A stretch of 64,000 nucleotides of DNA from Paenibacillus sp. FSL R5-0490 (GCF_001956215.1 NZ_MRTQ01000001.1:248001-312000), one strand, 5' to 3'; positions 45,425 to 55,403 are shown, counted from the first letter of the stretch. Translations and numbers: made by a program. Notes: generated from the letters alone by a model not told the origin.

Positions 45425-46378
45425 ATGATTCAGTTTGACAATGTGTCGAAACAGTATCGGGATGGTACTAAAGCAGTAGATTCAATCAACTTACATATAA
45501 AAGAAGGCGAGTTCTTTGTGATTATTGGTCCGAGCGGTTCCGGGAAAACTACTGTTCTGAAGATGATTAATAGGCTTATTCCTTTGACATCAGGAACGAT
45601 TTTCATAAATGGCAAACGGATCAGTGACTATGACATTCATGAGCTTCGCTGGGATATTGGTTATGTACTTCAGCAGATTGCCCTTTTTCCTCATATGACG
45701 ATTGGGGAAAATATCGCGATTGTACCGGAGCTTAAGAACTGGGAGCAGGTGAAAATTAAAGAACGGATTGATGAATTATTGGAAATGGTCGGATTGGAGC
45801 CTGACATATACCGGAGCAGAAAGCCGCACGAACTTTCAGGAGGACAGCAGCAAAGAGTCGGCGTAACAAGAGCATTGGCCGCCAATCCGCCCATCATCCT
45901 GATGGACGAGCCTTTTAGTGCACTGGATCCCATAAGCAGGGAAAAGCTTCAGGATGACCTAATCCATCTTCAGAAAAAAATAAAGAAAACCATTGTGTTT
46001 GTTACACATGATATGAAGGAAGCTTTAAAGCTCGGTGACCGCATTTGTGTCATGAAGGACGGGGAAGTCGTCCAAATTGGCACACCTGAAGAACTGCTTG
46101 CGCATCCGGAAAACGAATTTGTCAGGCAGTTCGTAGGGGAAGGTCAGGGGCCGTATATAGAGGGGTTTAGTCTTCATGAAATCCTTCTGCCGATTTCAGA
46201 ACCCGAAGAGAGCATGGCAGTCCTTCCAGCCTCGGCTTCCCTCGAAGAAACGCTTAGCTTATTGGCCGCTCATAACGAAATTGCTGTGGAAGAGGACGGG
46301 GAATTCATTGGACTGGTCGACAGGCAGACTGTTATCCGTAAATTGGCAGGCAGCATGCGAAGAGAGGTGAAGTCATGA
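45425..46378 (+). CDS. ABC transporter ATPase (OpuC/EgtU type)
   Basis: A 317-residue ATPase with Walker A GPSGSGKTT (near residue 37), signature LSGGQQQRVG and Walker B ILMDEPFSALD, followed by a C-terminal part with one CBS-like stretch (ISEPEESMAVLP onward). It energises the permease encoded next. It overlaps that gene by ATGA. Relatives import glycine betaine, choline, carnitine or ergothioneine. Confidence 0.9.
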   Translation: MIQFDNVSKQYRDGTKAVDSINLHIKEGEFFVIIGPSGSGKTTVLKMINRLIPLTSGTIFINGKRISDYDIHELRWDIGYVLQQIALFPHMTIGENIAIVPELKNWEQVKIKERIDELLEMVGLEPDIYRSRKPHELSGGQQQRVGVTRALAANPPIILMDEPFSALDPISREKLQDDLIHLQKKIKKTIVFVTHDMKEALKLGDRICVMKDGEVVQIGTPEELLAHPENEFVRQFVGEGQGPYIEGFSLHEILLPISEPEESMAVLPASASLEETLSLLAAHNEIAVEEDGEFIGLVDRQTVIRKLAGSMRREVKS

Positions 46379-47892
46379 ATACCTTGAGCTCTGTTTTCAG
46401 TGAAAGAAAAGGTCAATTAGCAAGTGTGCTGATTGAACATATCCAGATTTCGCTCATTGCTTTATTTTTTGCAGTCCTGATTGCCATTCCGCTTGGAATA
46501 TATCTGACTAAAAAGCAAAAAATTGCAGAAGGAATCATTGGCGCAACAGCCGTATTGCAGACCATACCTTCACTAGCACTGCTTGGTTTATTGATCCCCT
46601 TATTCGGGATTGGAAAAGTGCCCGCCATTATCGCATTAGTCGTATATGCACTTCTGCCCATCTTGAGAAATACATATACAGGAATAAAGGAAGTAGACGA
46701 TTCTATTCTCGAAGCGGCAAGGGCAATGGGGATGAACAGGCGCAAAAGGCTCATGAAGGTGGAGCTTCCTCTTGCCATGCCGGTGATTATGGCCGGAATC
46801 CGTACGGCGATGGTTTTAATAGTCGGAACAGCTACTCTTGCAGCCTTAATTGGAGCAGGCGGTTTAGGAGAATTGATTCTCCTGGGAATTGACCGGAACA
46901 ACACGGCCCTGATTATTCTTGGGGCCATCCCTGCAGCCATATTGGCAATCCTTTTTGATATGCTGCTGCGCCGGTTTGAGCATATGTCATTTAAAAAATC
47001 GGTCACAGCACTTGGAGTATTCATTGGTGCGATGATATTAGTTATGGTCATTCCTTTATTGGCAAATCAATCAGAGGAGAAGATTGTCATCGGCGGGAAA
47101 CTTGGTTCAGAACCGGAAATCCTGATCAATATGTACAAATTGCTGATTGAAAATGAAACCGACCTTAATGTCGAGTTAAAACCAGGGTTAGGAAAAACTT
47201 CCTTCGTCTTCAATGCTCTGAAGTCTGGCAGTATTGACGTGTATCCTGAGTTTACCGGTACAGCCATTGCGGAATTTTTAAAAGAGACAGCGGTAAGCAC
47301 AGACTCCGGTCAGGTATATGAGCAGGCGAGAAAAGGAATGAAGGAACAATTCAGCATGGAGCTGCTAGAACCGATGGCTTACAATAATACGTATGCTTTG
47401 GCAGTGCCTGAGAAACTGGCTGAAGAGTATGAACTGCAATCCATTTCAGATCTGCAATCAGTCGAGCAAAACATAAAAGCCGGCTTCACCCTTGAATTCT
47501 CGGATCGGGAAGATGGCTATCGTGGCATCCAGAAGCTATATGGTGTAGAATTTCCAACTGTTTTAACCATGGAGCCTAAACTGCGCTATGGAGCAATCGA
47601 AAAAGGTGAAATCAACCTGGTGGATGCTTATTCAACAGATAGCGAAATTGCCAGATACAAACTCACTGTCCTGGAGGATGACAAACACCTGTTTCCGCCA
47701 TATCAGGGCGCTCCGCTGTTGAGAGAAGAAACCGCAGAAAACCATCCGGAGCTGGTTAAAGCTTTAAACAAGCTGGATGGAAAGATAAGCGATGATGAAA
47801 TGCGTGAAATGAACTACAAAGTAAATGTAGATGATGTGAGTCCTGAAGAAACAGCAAGGGAGTATCTTGAGAAGGAAGGATTGCTGAAATAA
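46375..47892 (+). CDS. ABC transporter permease fused to substrate-binding domain (OpuC/EgtU type)
   Basis: A 505-residue fusion. Residues 1-215 form a permease with about six spans and an EAA-type loop DSILEAARAMGMNRRKRLMKVELPLAMP. From about residue 230 an OpuAC-like binding domain begins (IVIGGKLGSEPEILINMYKLL, VYPEFTGTAIAEFL). Fused permease and binding protein with a single ATPase is the layout of EgtU, the ergothioneine importer of several Firmicutes, and of some quaternary-amine transporters. The substrate cannot be decided from the sequence alone. Confidence 0.9.
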   Translation: MNTLSSVFSERKGQLASVLIEHIQISLIALFFAVLIAIPLGIYLTKKQKIAEGIIGATAVLQTIPSLALLGLLIPLFGIGKVPAIIALVVYALLPILRNTYTGIKEVDDSILEAARAMGMNRRKRLMKVELPLAMPVIMAGIRTAMVLIVGTATLAALIGAGGLGELILLGIDRNNTALIILGAIPAAILAILFDMLLRRFEHMSFKKSVTALGVFIGAMILVMVIPLLANQSEEKIVIGGKLGSEPEILINMYKLLIENETDLNVELKPGLGKTSFVFNALKSGSIDVYPEFTGTAIAEFLKETAVSTDSGQVYEQARKGMKEQFSMELLEPMAYNNTYALAVPEKLAEEYELQSISDLQSVEQNIKAGFTLEFSDREDGYRGIQKLYGVEFPTVLTMEPKLRYGAIEKGEINLVDAYSTDSEIARYKLTVLEDDKHLFPPYQGAPLLREETAENHPELVKALNKLDGKISDDEMREMNYKVNVDDVSPEETAREYLEKEGLLK

Positions 47893-47932
47893 AACAGGGA
47901 AAGTTAACGAGTAAAACAATAGCACATTCATT

Positions 47933-47969
47933 CAGCTGCCCCATTTTTATTAATGGGGCTGTTTTTTTT
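47933..47969 (+). terminator. Terminator of the ABC transporter operon
   Basis: GCCCCAT (47938-47944) pairs with ATGGGGC (47953-47959), followed by eight Ts. Confidence 0.85.
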
Positions 47970-48003
47970 GGTTCTGCACTTCTTCTGGAGTCGATTTACC
48001 CCT

Positions 48004-48032
48004 GTATAATAATTCCTCCTAAGGGGATAGTA
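48004..48032 (+). promoter_or_regulatory. Putative sigma-G promoter of the ger operon
   Basis: GTATA, 17 bases, then GATAGTA matches gnATR-N17/18-cAtnnTA except for the first base of the -10. Germinant receptor operons are transcribed by sigma-G in the forespore. Confidence 0.55.
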
Positions 48033-48058
48033 AGAAAAAAATTGATATAGGTGTTTTT

Positions 48059-49522
48059 ATGAAGAAGGATAAAATTGGTATGTCCAAGGTTATGAACGAA
48101 AATTTATCGTACATTCAAGATGCGTTTCATCATAATAAAGAACTTATTATTCGTTCGTTTTTTTTCTCTTCGGATACTTCGGGCTGTCTGCTCTATCTCG
48201 ATACGATCGCGGATAAGAAAATAATCCAGGAGCATATACTAGGGCCAATTCTAAAACTTAAGGAATTATCCAAAAGTCCTATACAGCAAATGGAAAACAC
48301 AATCGAAATTTCCAAGATTAAGATCATCTCGGACTTGAATGAAGCAGTAAACGAACTGTCTAAAGGAAATACGCTTATATTTATCTCCGGCGCTGATTCA
48401 TGCCTGGCAGCAGACACGGCTGATTGGAAGGATCGAGCGCTTTCACCGCCGCAGTCCCAGCGGGTATTAAAGGGACCGCAGATCGGATTTACCGAACTTG
48501 CCAATAATAATATTTCACTGATCAAACGGTTCATTAAGAATGACCAATTGACAATTGAGGATCAGACGATTGGAGAGGAGACCAATACAGGAGTATATCT
48601 TCTATATTTAGCTGATAAAGCAGATCGGGACCTCCTAAAAAATGTCAAAAGCAAACTAAAATCAATTAGACTAAAATCTATTCTCGATTCTTCCTATATT
48701 CAGGAAAGCATCTCAGATGATCAGATTACGCCATTCCCGCGGGTTCTCACAACGGAGCGGCCAGATGTTGTGGCCGGCCATTTATTGGAAGGCAAAATGG
48801 TGATTATATGTGACGGATCTCCGGATGCACTGATTGTGCCTGCCCTGTTCATCCAATTTTTCCATTCGCCGGAGGACTCTTATGAAACATCCATGTTCGA
48901 TTTTACCAGGCTGGTTCGAATCATTTCTTTTGTTGCTTCAATCTTTCTCATTCCTTTTTATATTGCATTTGTATTATTTCATCAGGAGCTGATCCCCAGT
49001 GAATTGCTCGTCAGCCTGGCAGCACAGAGGCAAATTGTTCCTCTGCCTTTAGTCATTGAAGTCATTCTCCTGATGGTGATTTTTGAAGTGCTTCTGGAGA
49101 GCTCCATACGTTTGCCGACAGGCATCATGCTGGCATTCTCGATTATTGGTACGATTATTTTAGGGCAGTCAGCAGCAGAAGCAGGAATTGTCCAGCTATC
49201 GACACTCGTCGTTATTTCAGCTACCTATGTTTTGAATTTTGCTATTCCTGTTCATCCTTTTGGAAATGCAATCAAGGGGATTCGTTATATCCTGGTGTTC
49301 TTGGCCAGTACGTTTGGATTGTACGGCATTATCTTGGGAACCATTGTTTTAATCAATCATCTTACATCCTTAAATAGCTTTGGAGTGCCATATTTATCAC
49401 CCATCACACCGGTGAAAAAAGCAGATATAAAAGATACTTTTATTCGAGTTTCATTAAAAAAGATTATCAATGCTCCCAAAAAATATGATAAGGACGATCT
49501 TCTTAAAAATAGCCGTAAATGA
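48059..49522 (+). CDS. Spore germination receptor subunit A (GerA family)
   Basis: A 487-residue GerA-family protein: large soluble N-terminal domain (about 1-285), then five or so membrane spans, and motifs such as RRPDVVAGHLLEGKMVIICDGSP-like (here TTERPDVVAGHLLEGKM), LPTGIMLAFSIIGTIILGQSA and PYLSPITP. It sits in the inner spore membrane with subunits B and C and senses nutrients that trigger germination. It is the first gene of an A-C-B operon. Confidence 0.93.
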   Translation: MKKDKIGMSKVMNENLSYIQDAFHHNKELIIRSFFFSSDTSGCLLYLDTIADKKIIQEHILGPILKLKELSKSPIQQMENTIEISKIKIISDLNEAVNELSKGNTLIFISGADSCLAADTADWKDRALSPPQSQRVLKGPQIGFTELANNNISLIKRFIKNDQLTIEDQTIGEETNTGVYLLYLADKADRDLLKNVKSKLKSIRLKSILDSSYIQESISDDQITPFPRVLTTERPDVVAGHLLEGKMVIICDGSPDALIVPALFIQFFHSPEDSYETSMFDFTRLVRIISFVASIFLIPFYIAFVLFHQELIPSELLVSLAAQRQIVPLPLVIEVILLMVIFEVLLESSIRLPTGIMLAFSIIGTIILGQSAAEAGIVQLSTLVVISATYVLNFAIPVHPFGNAIKGIRYILVFLASTFGLYGIILGTIVLINHLTSLNSFGVPYLSPITPVKKADIKDTFIRVSLKKIINAPKKYDKDDLLKNSRK

Positions 49523-49531
49523 GTGATCAAA

Positions 49532-50704
49532 ATGAAATATCTTTATATGCTGTTTATATTATTATCGGTGGCGGCAGTATTCCTTGCCCCATTGGATAAA
49601 CATGAGTTGAATGAACTTTCTTTTTCATTTGCTATGGGGGTCGACCATGCAGAGGACGGGTATGAGGTATCCCTGCAATTGATCAATCCTGCTGCCGTTG
49701 CAGGTAAATCACAGGTTCCCAACTCCCCCTATGTAGTTTATAAAGCAACGGGTAAAACAATTGATACAGCTTTAGAAAGAATTTCTGTAAATATTTCCCG
49801 TTATAATTATTTAAAACAGATAGAAGTCATTCTCTTGGGTGAAGCAATCGCCCGTGAGGGGAAGGCCAAGGACGTTTATGACTATATTCTGCATTCTGCA
49901 CAGATTCCATCAGATGCAAATCTGGTCATTGCCCGGGATGTCAGTGCAAGTGAACTGCTGAAGATCTACTCTCCAATTGAAGGTTTTTCAGCTTTTGAAA
50001 TTGAAAACATCCTCCAAAAGCTGGGCAGAGATATTCCTGTGACCGCGACGGAGATCAAGGTTGATGAAATCAAGGAGGGAAAGGATATCGCAATGCCTTT
50101 TATTAAAGTAGAAGGGGATCTCAAAAGCGGGAAGGAAAGAGGGAACTTTGAAACGACCAGCCCTGGTCATATTGCTTATGGCGGGCTTGCCCTTTTTAAA
50201 GAAGATAAGTTATCAATGTTCCTTGATTATCGGGATGCTGCCATCATAACCATTCTGCAGGGAGGCGAATCCGGTTTTTCAATTGAAGCAAGCTGCCCAA
50301 AAGATGAAAACAACCTATTCACCTTCCGTGTTTTTGGAAATCTGGCCAGAGAAAGAAAGGTAGAAACATATGAAGATAGGTATATCTTTCATTATAACTT
50401 AAGGATTTCGGGTGATATTAGCCAGATGAAATGTAAAGTAAATTTAGAAGATCCCGATGATATCGAGCTGCTTGAAAAAGAGATTGAAAAAACAATCCAA
50501 AATCATGTGCAGGACCTTCTTGCCCTACTACAGGAAAATGAGATGGACCCTCTGGGGTTAGGGCTATTTATGAGGGAGAAAAATCCGGAGACATGGAAGA
50601 AGCTGAAACCGGATTGGCCAGCACCTATTAAAAATGCGGAAATAAAGCTTAATACGAAAATAAAAGTACAAAATATCGGGCATTACAAGGATGGAGGCGG
50701 CTAA
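49532..50704 (+). CDS. Spore germination receptor subunit C (GerC family), lipobox cysteine missing
   Basis: About 390 residues of the GerC family: HELNELSFSFAMGVDHAEDGYEVSLQLINP and the three-domain layout that follows. In typical GerC the signal peptide ends in a lipobox with GCWD-R-ELNE; here the sequence is VFLAPLDKHELNE, with no cysteine anywhere in the first 40 residues. The hydrophobic N-terminus could act as an uncleaved anchor. The ATG at 49532 lies after GAGTGATC; a GTG at 49523 is possible. Confidence 0.9.
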   Translation: MKYLYMLFILLSVAAVFLAPLDKHELNELSFSFAMGVDHAEDGYEVSLQLINPAAVAGKSQVPNSPYVVYKATGKTIDTALERISVNISRYNYLKQIEVILLGEAIAREGKAKDVYDYILHSAQIPSDANLVIARDVSASELLKIYSPIEGFSAFEIENILQKLGRDIPVTATEIKVDEIKEGKDIAMPFIKVEGDLKSGKERGNFETTSPGHIAYGGLALFKEDKLSMFLDYRDAAIITILQGGESGFSIEASCPKDENNLFTFRVFGNLARERKVETYEDRYIFHYNLRISGDISQMKCKVNLEDPDDIELLEKEIEKTIQNHVQDLLALLQENEMDPLGLGLFMREKNPETWKKLKPDWPAPIKNAEIKLNTKIKVQNIGHYKDGGG

Positions 50705-50705
50705 T

Positions 50706-51803
50706 GTGGAGAACAAACCAATCATTGGAATCATTGAATCGATGTTCGCTATGCTGCTCTTCCTGATAGGAAGCTCCGTTATTTTTGGTTTGAACCTATC
50801 AGCTGAAAAAGCCTCCTGGATTGTTAGTCTTACCGCTGGGGCTATCGGTCTCCTCATGTTCCAAATGTACGTTTATATATGGAAACATAACGATTATATG
50901 AACCTTTCCGTGATTTTGAAAAGGAATCTGGGGAAATTTCTTGGAACGGCAGCTTCTCTCGTGTATGTCCTTTACTTTGCTTACCTTGCATCCCGCGTTC
51001 TAACTGATTTTACCATGTTCATCAATAGTACGCTGCTTTATACCATGAAACCGCTGATTGTAAAATTATCCATTTTCTTCGTTGTTGCCTATACCTACAT
51101 AAAGGGGCTAGAGGCCTTTATGCGCTCTGCCGTCATTATAGGCAGTGTAACCGTGCTGTTTCTATTCCTGATTCCATTCTGGATTCTCATTAGCGGAATT
51201 TTTCACTGGGAATACATTGATCCTATCTTTGAGGTTGATGTAAAGAAAATAGCCAGTATTGTGCCAACGATGGTCACCTTTCCTTACGGAGAGCTCATCG
51301 CTTTCCTTATGATTTTCCCTTATTTGAAACGTGAGCACAGATCAGCGGTATCCAAAAAGGGAAGCTTTATTATTATCTTTTTCACGCTATTATTATCTCT
51401 TTTTTCATTCTTAACCATTGGAGTACTTCACCCGGAATTAGCGAAGAACTTTACTTTTCCTGTGATAGAAGCCATTGAGCGGGTAACACTTTTTGATTTC
51501 ATTAAACGGCTGGACATCTTTGCGGTAATCATCATTATCTTCGGCGGTTATTTTAAAATTGCCATTTTCACCTTCGCTGGAATGAATCTTGCAAAATCCA
51601 GCATGGCAAAGGTTAAACCATCGGTTGTGACGGTATCTATCCTAGTGATCATTCTTCTGCTGTCATACGCATATGCAGAAAATCTTTCACAGCATCTGGA
51701 GATAGGACTGAAGTTTGTGCCGTTATTCATCCATTTGCCGCTGGCGATTCTTTTGCCCTTCCTGCTGTCTTTCATTACATTTATAAAAAGAAGAATAAAA
51801 TAA
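50706..51803 (+). CDS. Spore germination receptor subunit B (GerB family, APC superfamily)
   Basis: About 365 residues with ten membrane spans (GerAB/ArcD-like). Typical parts are FAMLLFLIGSSVIFGL, ASLVYVLYFAYLASRVLTDF and PTMVTFPYGELIAFLMIFPYLK. It likely binds the germinant amino acid or sugar. The GTG at 50706 is eight bases after GGAGG; the ATG at 50691 includes that site. The operon ends here. Confidence 0.9.
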   Translation: MENKPIIGIIESMFAMLLFLIGSSVIFGLNLSAEKASWIVSLTAGAIGLLMFQMYVYIWKHNDYMNLSVILKRNLGKFLGTAASLVYVLYFAYLASRVLTDFTMFINSTLLYTMKPLIVKLSIFFVVAYTYIKGLEAFMRSAVIIGSVTVLFLFLIPFWILISGIFHWEYIDPIFEVDVKKIASIVPTMVTFPYGELIAFLMIFPYLKREHRSAVSKKGSFIIIFFTLLLSLFSFLTIGVLHPELAKNFTFPVIEAIERVTLFDFIKRLDIFAVIIIIFGGYFKIAIFTFAGMNLAKSSMAKVKPSVVTVSILVIILLLSYAYAENLSQHLEIGLKFVPLFIHLPLAILLPFLLSFITFIKRRIK

Positions 51804-51860
51804 TCGTAACTGGATGTACTTCCCTGTTCCATTAAGATTTTTCCCATAAAGTCTCCTGAC

Positions 51861-51901
51861 AATAGAGGAAAAAAAATCTTATTAGGGCATTCCTCTATTT
51901 C
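51861..51901. other. Inverted repeat after the ger operon
   Basis: AATAGAGGA and TCCTCTATT pair around an A/T-rich loop. Not followed by a clear T run; possible weak terminator. Confidence 0.35.
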
Positions 51902-51992
51902 CCGGCAAATCCGCCCTTGTCTATGTCATAAGCCCCTGCGTTTTTCAAATTTTCGCATATTCTATTAAAAAGCGAAAAGAGGTGCAGAAACA

Positions 51993-53432
51993 ATGGGGTT
52001 AAATGTATCTGGCTTTAAGAAGATTACCCCGGTTAACGGATTTGATTGTACCAGTAAAGACAATGCCATGCAGAACAATTACGCATGGTCTGTTGCCGAG
52101 TTTGGAGAGTATCTTTATGTTGGGACAGGCCGTAATATAGTCTTCTCGGTCCTTTCGAGCGGAGCTATTTTTGGCGATATCGAAGTGCCTGAGGAATTGA
52201 CTCCAAAGAATCCTGACTTTAGCGGTGAAATCTGGCGTTATAAAAAGGATGGCAGCGGGGAATGGGAGCAGGTTTTTAAAGAACCTTCTCTTGGAATTGT
52301 TGGCTTCCGATTTATGATTACCTATAAATCACCTTCTGGCGAAGAGGCTTTATATGCCGGATGTGCTACTTTTAGCCCAAACCTGCTTGTTTTGAAATAT
52401 ACAGATGAAGAAGGGTGGCGTGCCCTTCCAAGCTTATTGCAGGGCGGGTCGACGAGAACCATGGTGGTTCATAACAATAAACTATACTTGGCCGCGCTTC
52501 CAGGAAACGAGCTTCAGGTTTCAAATACCTTGCTCTATGTGAGCGAAGATCCCGAACAAAATGGATGGGAGCAAATTGATCTGTCAGGGGATCCGGAAAA
52601 AAATCCTCAGGGTAATGGAATTATTATGTCGAGCTTCAATAATAGATTGTATATTGGGACAGCCCTTCCGGAAGGATTCCAATTATGGCGATCCGAGGAT
52701 GAAAATCCTGGGGCAGACAGGTGGGTAAAGGTTGTTGACAAAGGAGCAGGCGATGCGAGGAATGAGGTGCCGTTAAGCCTCGAAATCTATAAGGGCTATT
52801 TATACCTTGGGACAGCTGTCTATTTTGGCATCTTCAGCCTTGATCCGAATGATCGGCTTGTAACTCCCAAGGGCTTTGATTTAATCCGAATCGATCAGAA
52901 TGATCAATGGGAACTGGTTATTGGAAGCAAGCCTGTTGAACCTTCGAACCCTGAAACCGGGACGAGGGGTACAGCTATTAGCGGTCTTCCATCCGGTTTT
53001 GGCAATATTGCGAATGGCTACTGCTGGCAGCTGAAAGAATATAATGGCTGGCTTTATCTGGGCACCTGGGACTGGACAGACCTTGTTCCGCCGCTTTTGC
53101 CGGAAGTCCTGAAAAGCCTATGGGGTGAAAGTCCGCTGTTGAGTTGTCTGCCGATCGAATGCATATCTGACCTGTTTTTTGCCTTAATTTCTCCGACAAC
53201 CCGCTTGACATTTGGGTTTAGCCTGTGGAAGTCCCCAGATGGCATTCACTGGTTTCCGGTAACGATCAACGGACTTAATAATCCGGAAAATTATGGATGC
53301 CGGAATCTGTTTGTCTCTGAAAATGGCAATCTTTATTTGGGCACAGCCAATCCATTTGAGGGCTGTGAGGTTTGGGTCAAAGAGAAAAAGAGCTGCCTGG
53401 ATCCGCTTAAGGACATGCTGGAGAAACGATAG
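51993..53432 (+). CDS. Beta-propeller-like hypothetical protein
   Basis: A 479-residue protein without signal peptide. It has at least five repeats of the form hLYhGT: EYLYVGTGR, RLYIGTALPEGFQLWRS, YLYLGTAV, WLYLGTWDW and NLYLGTANPFEGCEVW, each followed by an aromatic/charged strand, as in Kelch- or WD-like propellers. Five cysteines lie in the C-terminal third (LSCLPIECIS and later). It has no recognisable catalytic motif. Similar sequences occur scattered in spore formers as uncharacterised proteins. It stands alone after the ger operon. Confidence 0.7.
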   Translation: MGLNVSGFKKITPVNGFDCTSKDNAMQNNYAWSVAEFGEYLYVGTGRNIVFSVLSSGAIFGDIEVPEELTPKNPDFSGEIWRYKKDGSGEWEQVFKEPSLGIVGFRFMITYKSPSGEEALYAGCATFSPNLLVLKYTDEEGWRALPSLLQGGSTRTMVVHNNKLYLAALPGNELQVSNTLLYVSEDPEQNGWEQIDLSGDPEKNPQGNGIIMSSFNNRLYIGTALPEGFQLWRSEDENPGADRWVKVVDKGAGDARNEVPLSLEIYKGYLYLGTAVYFGIFSLDPNDRLVTPKGFDLIRIDQNDQWELVIGSKPVEPSNPETGTRGTAISGLPSGFGNIANGYCWQLKEYNGWLYLGTWDWTDLVPPLLPEVLKSLWGESPLLSCLPIECISDLFFALISPTTRLTFGFSLWKSPDGIHWFPVTINGLNNPENYGCRNLFVSENGNLYLGTANPFEGCEVWVKEKKSCLDPLKDMLEKR

Positions 53433-53574
53433 ACTGAACTGTAATGCTGAACAATGGTTTAAAATAAAGTAATCGTAAAAGTCCGGGAACTTCTGATTCC
53501 TGGTCTTTTGCTGTAGTAAGATCCTGCTCTCTTTCATAAATTCTTCTTAAACAGAAAAAAAGGAGGGTATGATT

Positions 53575-53922
53575 GTGAAACATGAAATGCAAAAAGCAAC
53601 TTTGCTCGCTGAAAATATTAATGACTTTCTGGCATTCCTGAATAAAAACCTCGAAAAAAATATCTTCTATATGGATACCGGCAAATTAAAACAAATCAAA
53701 CTGATTGCTGAAGACTTTAAGTTTCATATCCTCGCAGATGAGCTGATCAGGATCAATCGTTTCGTCTGTGATCCAAAGTACACAAATTATTTGGTGGACC
53801 GGTTTGTAAAAGGACTAACCATTATTGATGAATTTGTACAAAGAAACTATAACAGCCTGTTTATTGTGACGGGTAGATTATATACATTGAAGAATCTGTG
53901 TTCATTATTCAGCAAAGATTAA
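53575..53922 (+). CDS. Hypothetical protein
   Basis: A 115-residue, mostly helical soluble protein (KHEMQKATLLAENINDFL...). I do not recognise it. The GTG at 53575 has AGGAGG eight bases upstream, while the ATG at 53569 is too close to it. Confidence 0.6.
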   Translation: MKHEMQKATLLAENINDFLAFLNKNLEKNIFYMDTGKLKQIKLIAEDFKFHILADELIRINRFVCDPKYTNYLVDRFVKGLTIIDEFVQRNYNSLFIVTGRLYTLKNLCSLFSKD

Positions 53923-54061
53923 ACAGACAGAGCTGTTCCTGGTTTAATGAATACGAAGAGTTTCATGGTGGGAGGAAATATTGCTTCTCTTAATTTATCA
54001 CTATTTGGATTATAATAGTTAAAGTTTATTCTTTTACTTTAAACAATTAGGGGTATGAAAA

Positions 54062-55336
54062 ATGGAGAAGCATAAAATCTTAAGAATTCTGGAAAAAGAA
54101 TTAGTGGTTGCCCTTGGATGTACGGAACCTGTTGCGATTGCACTCGCTGCAGCAACTGCAAAGAGCCATGCTAAAGGGGAAATAAAAGAGCTATGCTTAA
54201 AAGCGAGCGGAAACATCATCAAAAATGCTAAATCAGTCGGAATTCCGGGCATGGGTTCTTATGGTCTTGATTTCGCAGCGGCAATTGGCGCTGTGGCAGG
54301 GGACCCTGCAAGGAAGCTGGAAGTATTAGAGGGAGTAGGGCCTGAAGATGAGCTGTTGGCTCTTAAACTTATTGAAGAAGGAAAAGTAACTTCCCTGCAG
54401 GCGGAGACACCGAAAAGGCTTTATATCGAAACTGTATTAAAAACTGATATCCACACTTCCAAAGTCGTAATCTCTGATAACCACAGCAATATTACTTTAA
54501 TTGAGGTTGATGGAGAAGTTATCTACGAGGGCGGATGTGAAAATATAGGAATCCAATCTGAAGAAGATGAATTAATTGCACTCACAATTGACGAAATATA
54601 TGAATGGGTGCTTAATGCGGAAATCAGTTCCTTATCACTTGTAAAAAAGAGTATTGAGCTCAATCGGATCATTGGAATGGAAGGCCTATCAGGTGAATAC
54701 GGCCTAAAGGTAGGGAAAACGCTAAAAAGGAATGTGGAAATGGGGATTTTGTCGGATGATATTGCCACTGCTGCAATGTCTTTGGCTGCAGCTGGGTCAG
54801 ATGCGAGAATGGCAGGCTCCACACTGCCTGTTATGGCAAACACCGGAAGCGGCAACCAGGGAATTGCAGTCACTCTTCCAGTTGTTGCAGCTGCTGAAAA
54901 ACTTAAGGTTACAAATGAAAAAATGATTCGGGCAGTGGCACTAAGTCATCTGATAACCATTCATATTAAATCCAAATTTGGCCGGCTTTCTGCTTTATGC
55001 GGTGTGACAGCAGCAGGAATGGGGGCAAGTGCTGCCATCGTATATTTGCTGGATGGACAGCTTGGGCAAATTAAGGCAGCCATTCAGAACACAATCGGGA
55101 ATGTTTCCGGAATGATCTGCGACGGAGCAAAAGCAGGCTGTGCCATGAAAGTATCTACCTGTTCCAATGTGGCTGTGCAGTCTGCCCTTCTTGCACTCAA
55201 CAATCAGGAAATCAAATCAACCGATGGATTTATTCATGATGATGTTGAAAAAAGTATCGAGAGTTTCTGTCAATTAGGAAATGAAGGCACCCGTCATACG
55301 GATGAGCTGATTTTGAAATTAATGATGGAGAAATAA
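54062..55336 (+). CDS. L-cysteine desulfidase / UPF0597 family protein (CyuA/YhaM type)
   Basis: A 424-residue protein of the UPF0597/serine-dehydratase-alpha-like family. Conserved cysteine-containing motifs are ALGCTEP (residue about 20) and MICDGAKAGCAMKVSTC in the C-terminal third, which in relatives hold a 4Fe-4S cluster. Escherichia coli CyuA breaks L-cysteine into pyruvate, ammonia and sulfide. Also visible are GNIIKNAKSVGIPG and MANTGSGNQGI. A cysteine transporter gene is not adjacent. It appears monocistronic. Confidence 0.87.
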   Translation: MEKHKILRILEKELVVALGCTEPVAIALAAATAKSHAKGEIKELCLKASGNIIKNAKSVGIPGMGSYGLDFAAAIGAVAGDPARKLEVLEGVGPEDELLALKLIEEGKVTSLQAETPKRLYIETVLKTDIHTSKVVISDNHSNITLIEVDGEVIYEGGCENIGIQSEEDELIALTIDEIYEWVLNAEISSLSLVKKSIELNRIIGMEGLSGEYGLKVGKTLKRNVEMGILSDDIATAAMSLAAAGSDARMAGSTLPVMANTGSGNQGIAVTLPVVAAAEKLKVTNEKMIRAVALSHLITIHIKSKFGRLSALCGVTAAGMGASAAIVYLLDGQLGQIKAAIQNTIGNVSGMICDGAKAGCAMKVSTCSNVAVQSALLALNNQEIKSTDGFIHDDVEKSIESFCQLGNEGTRHTDELILKLMMEK

Positions 55337-55403
55337 ACAGCCAAAAGAGGCTCCTCTCATTAAGGAAGGGGCCTTATTGGTGTTGCGAAGGAACATGTGT
55401 AAA

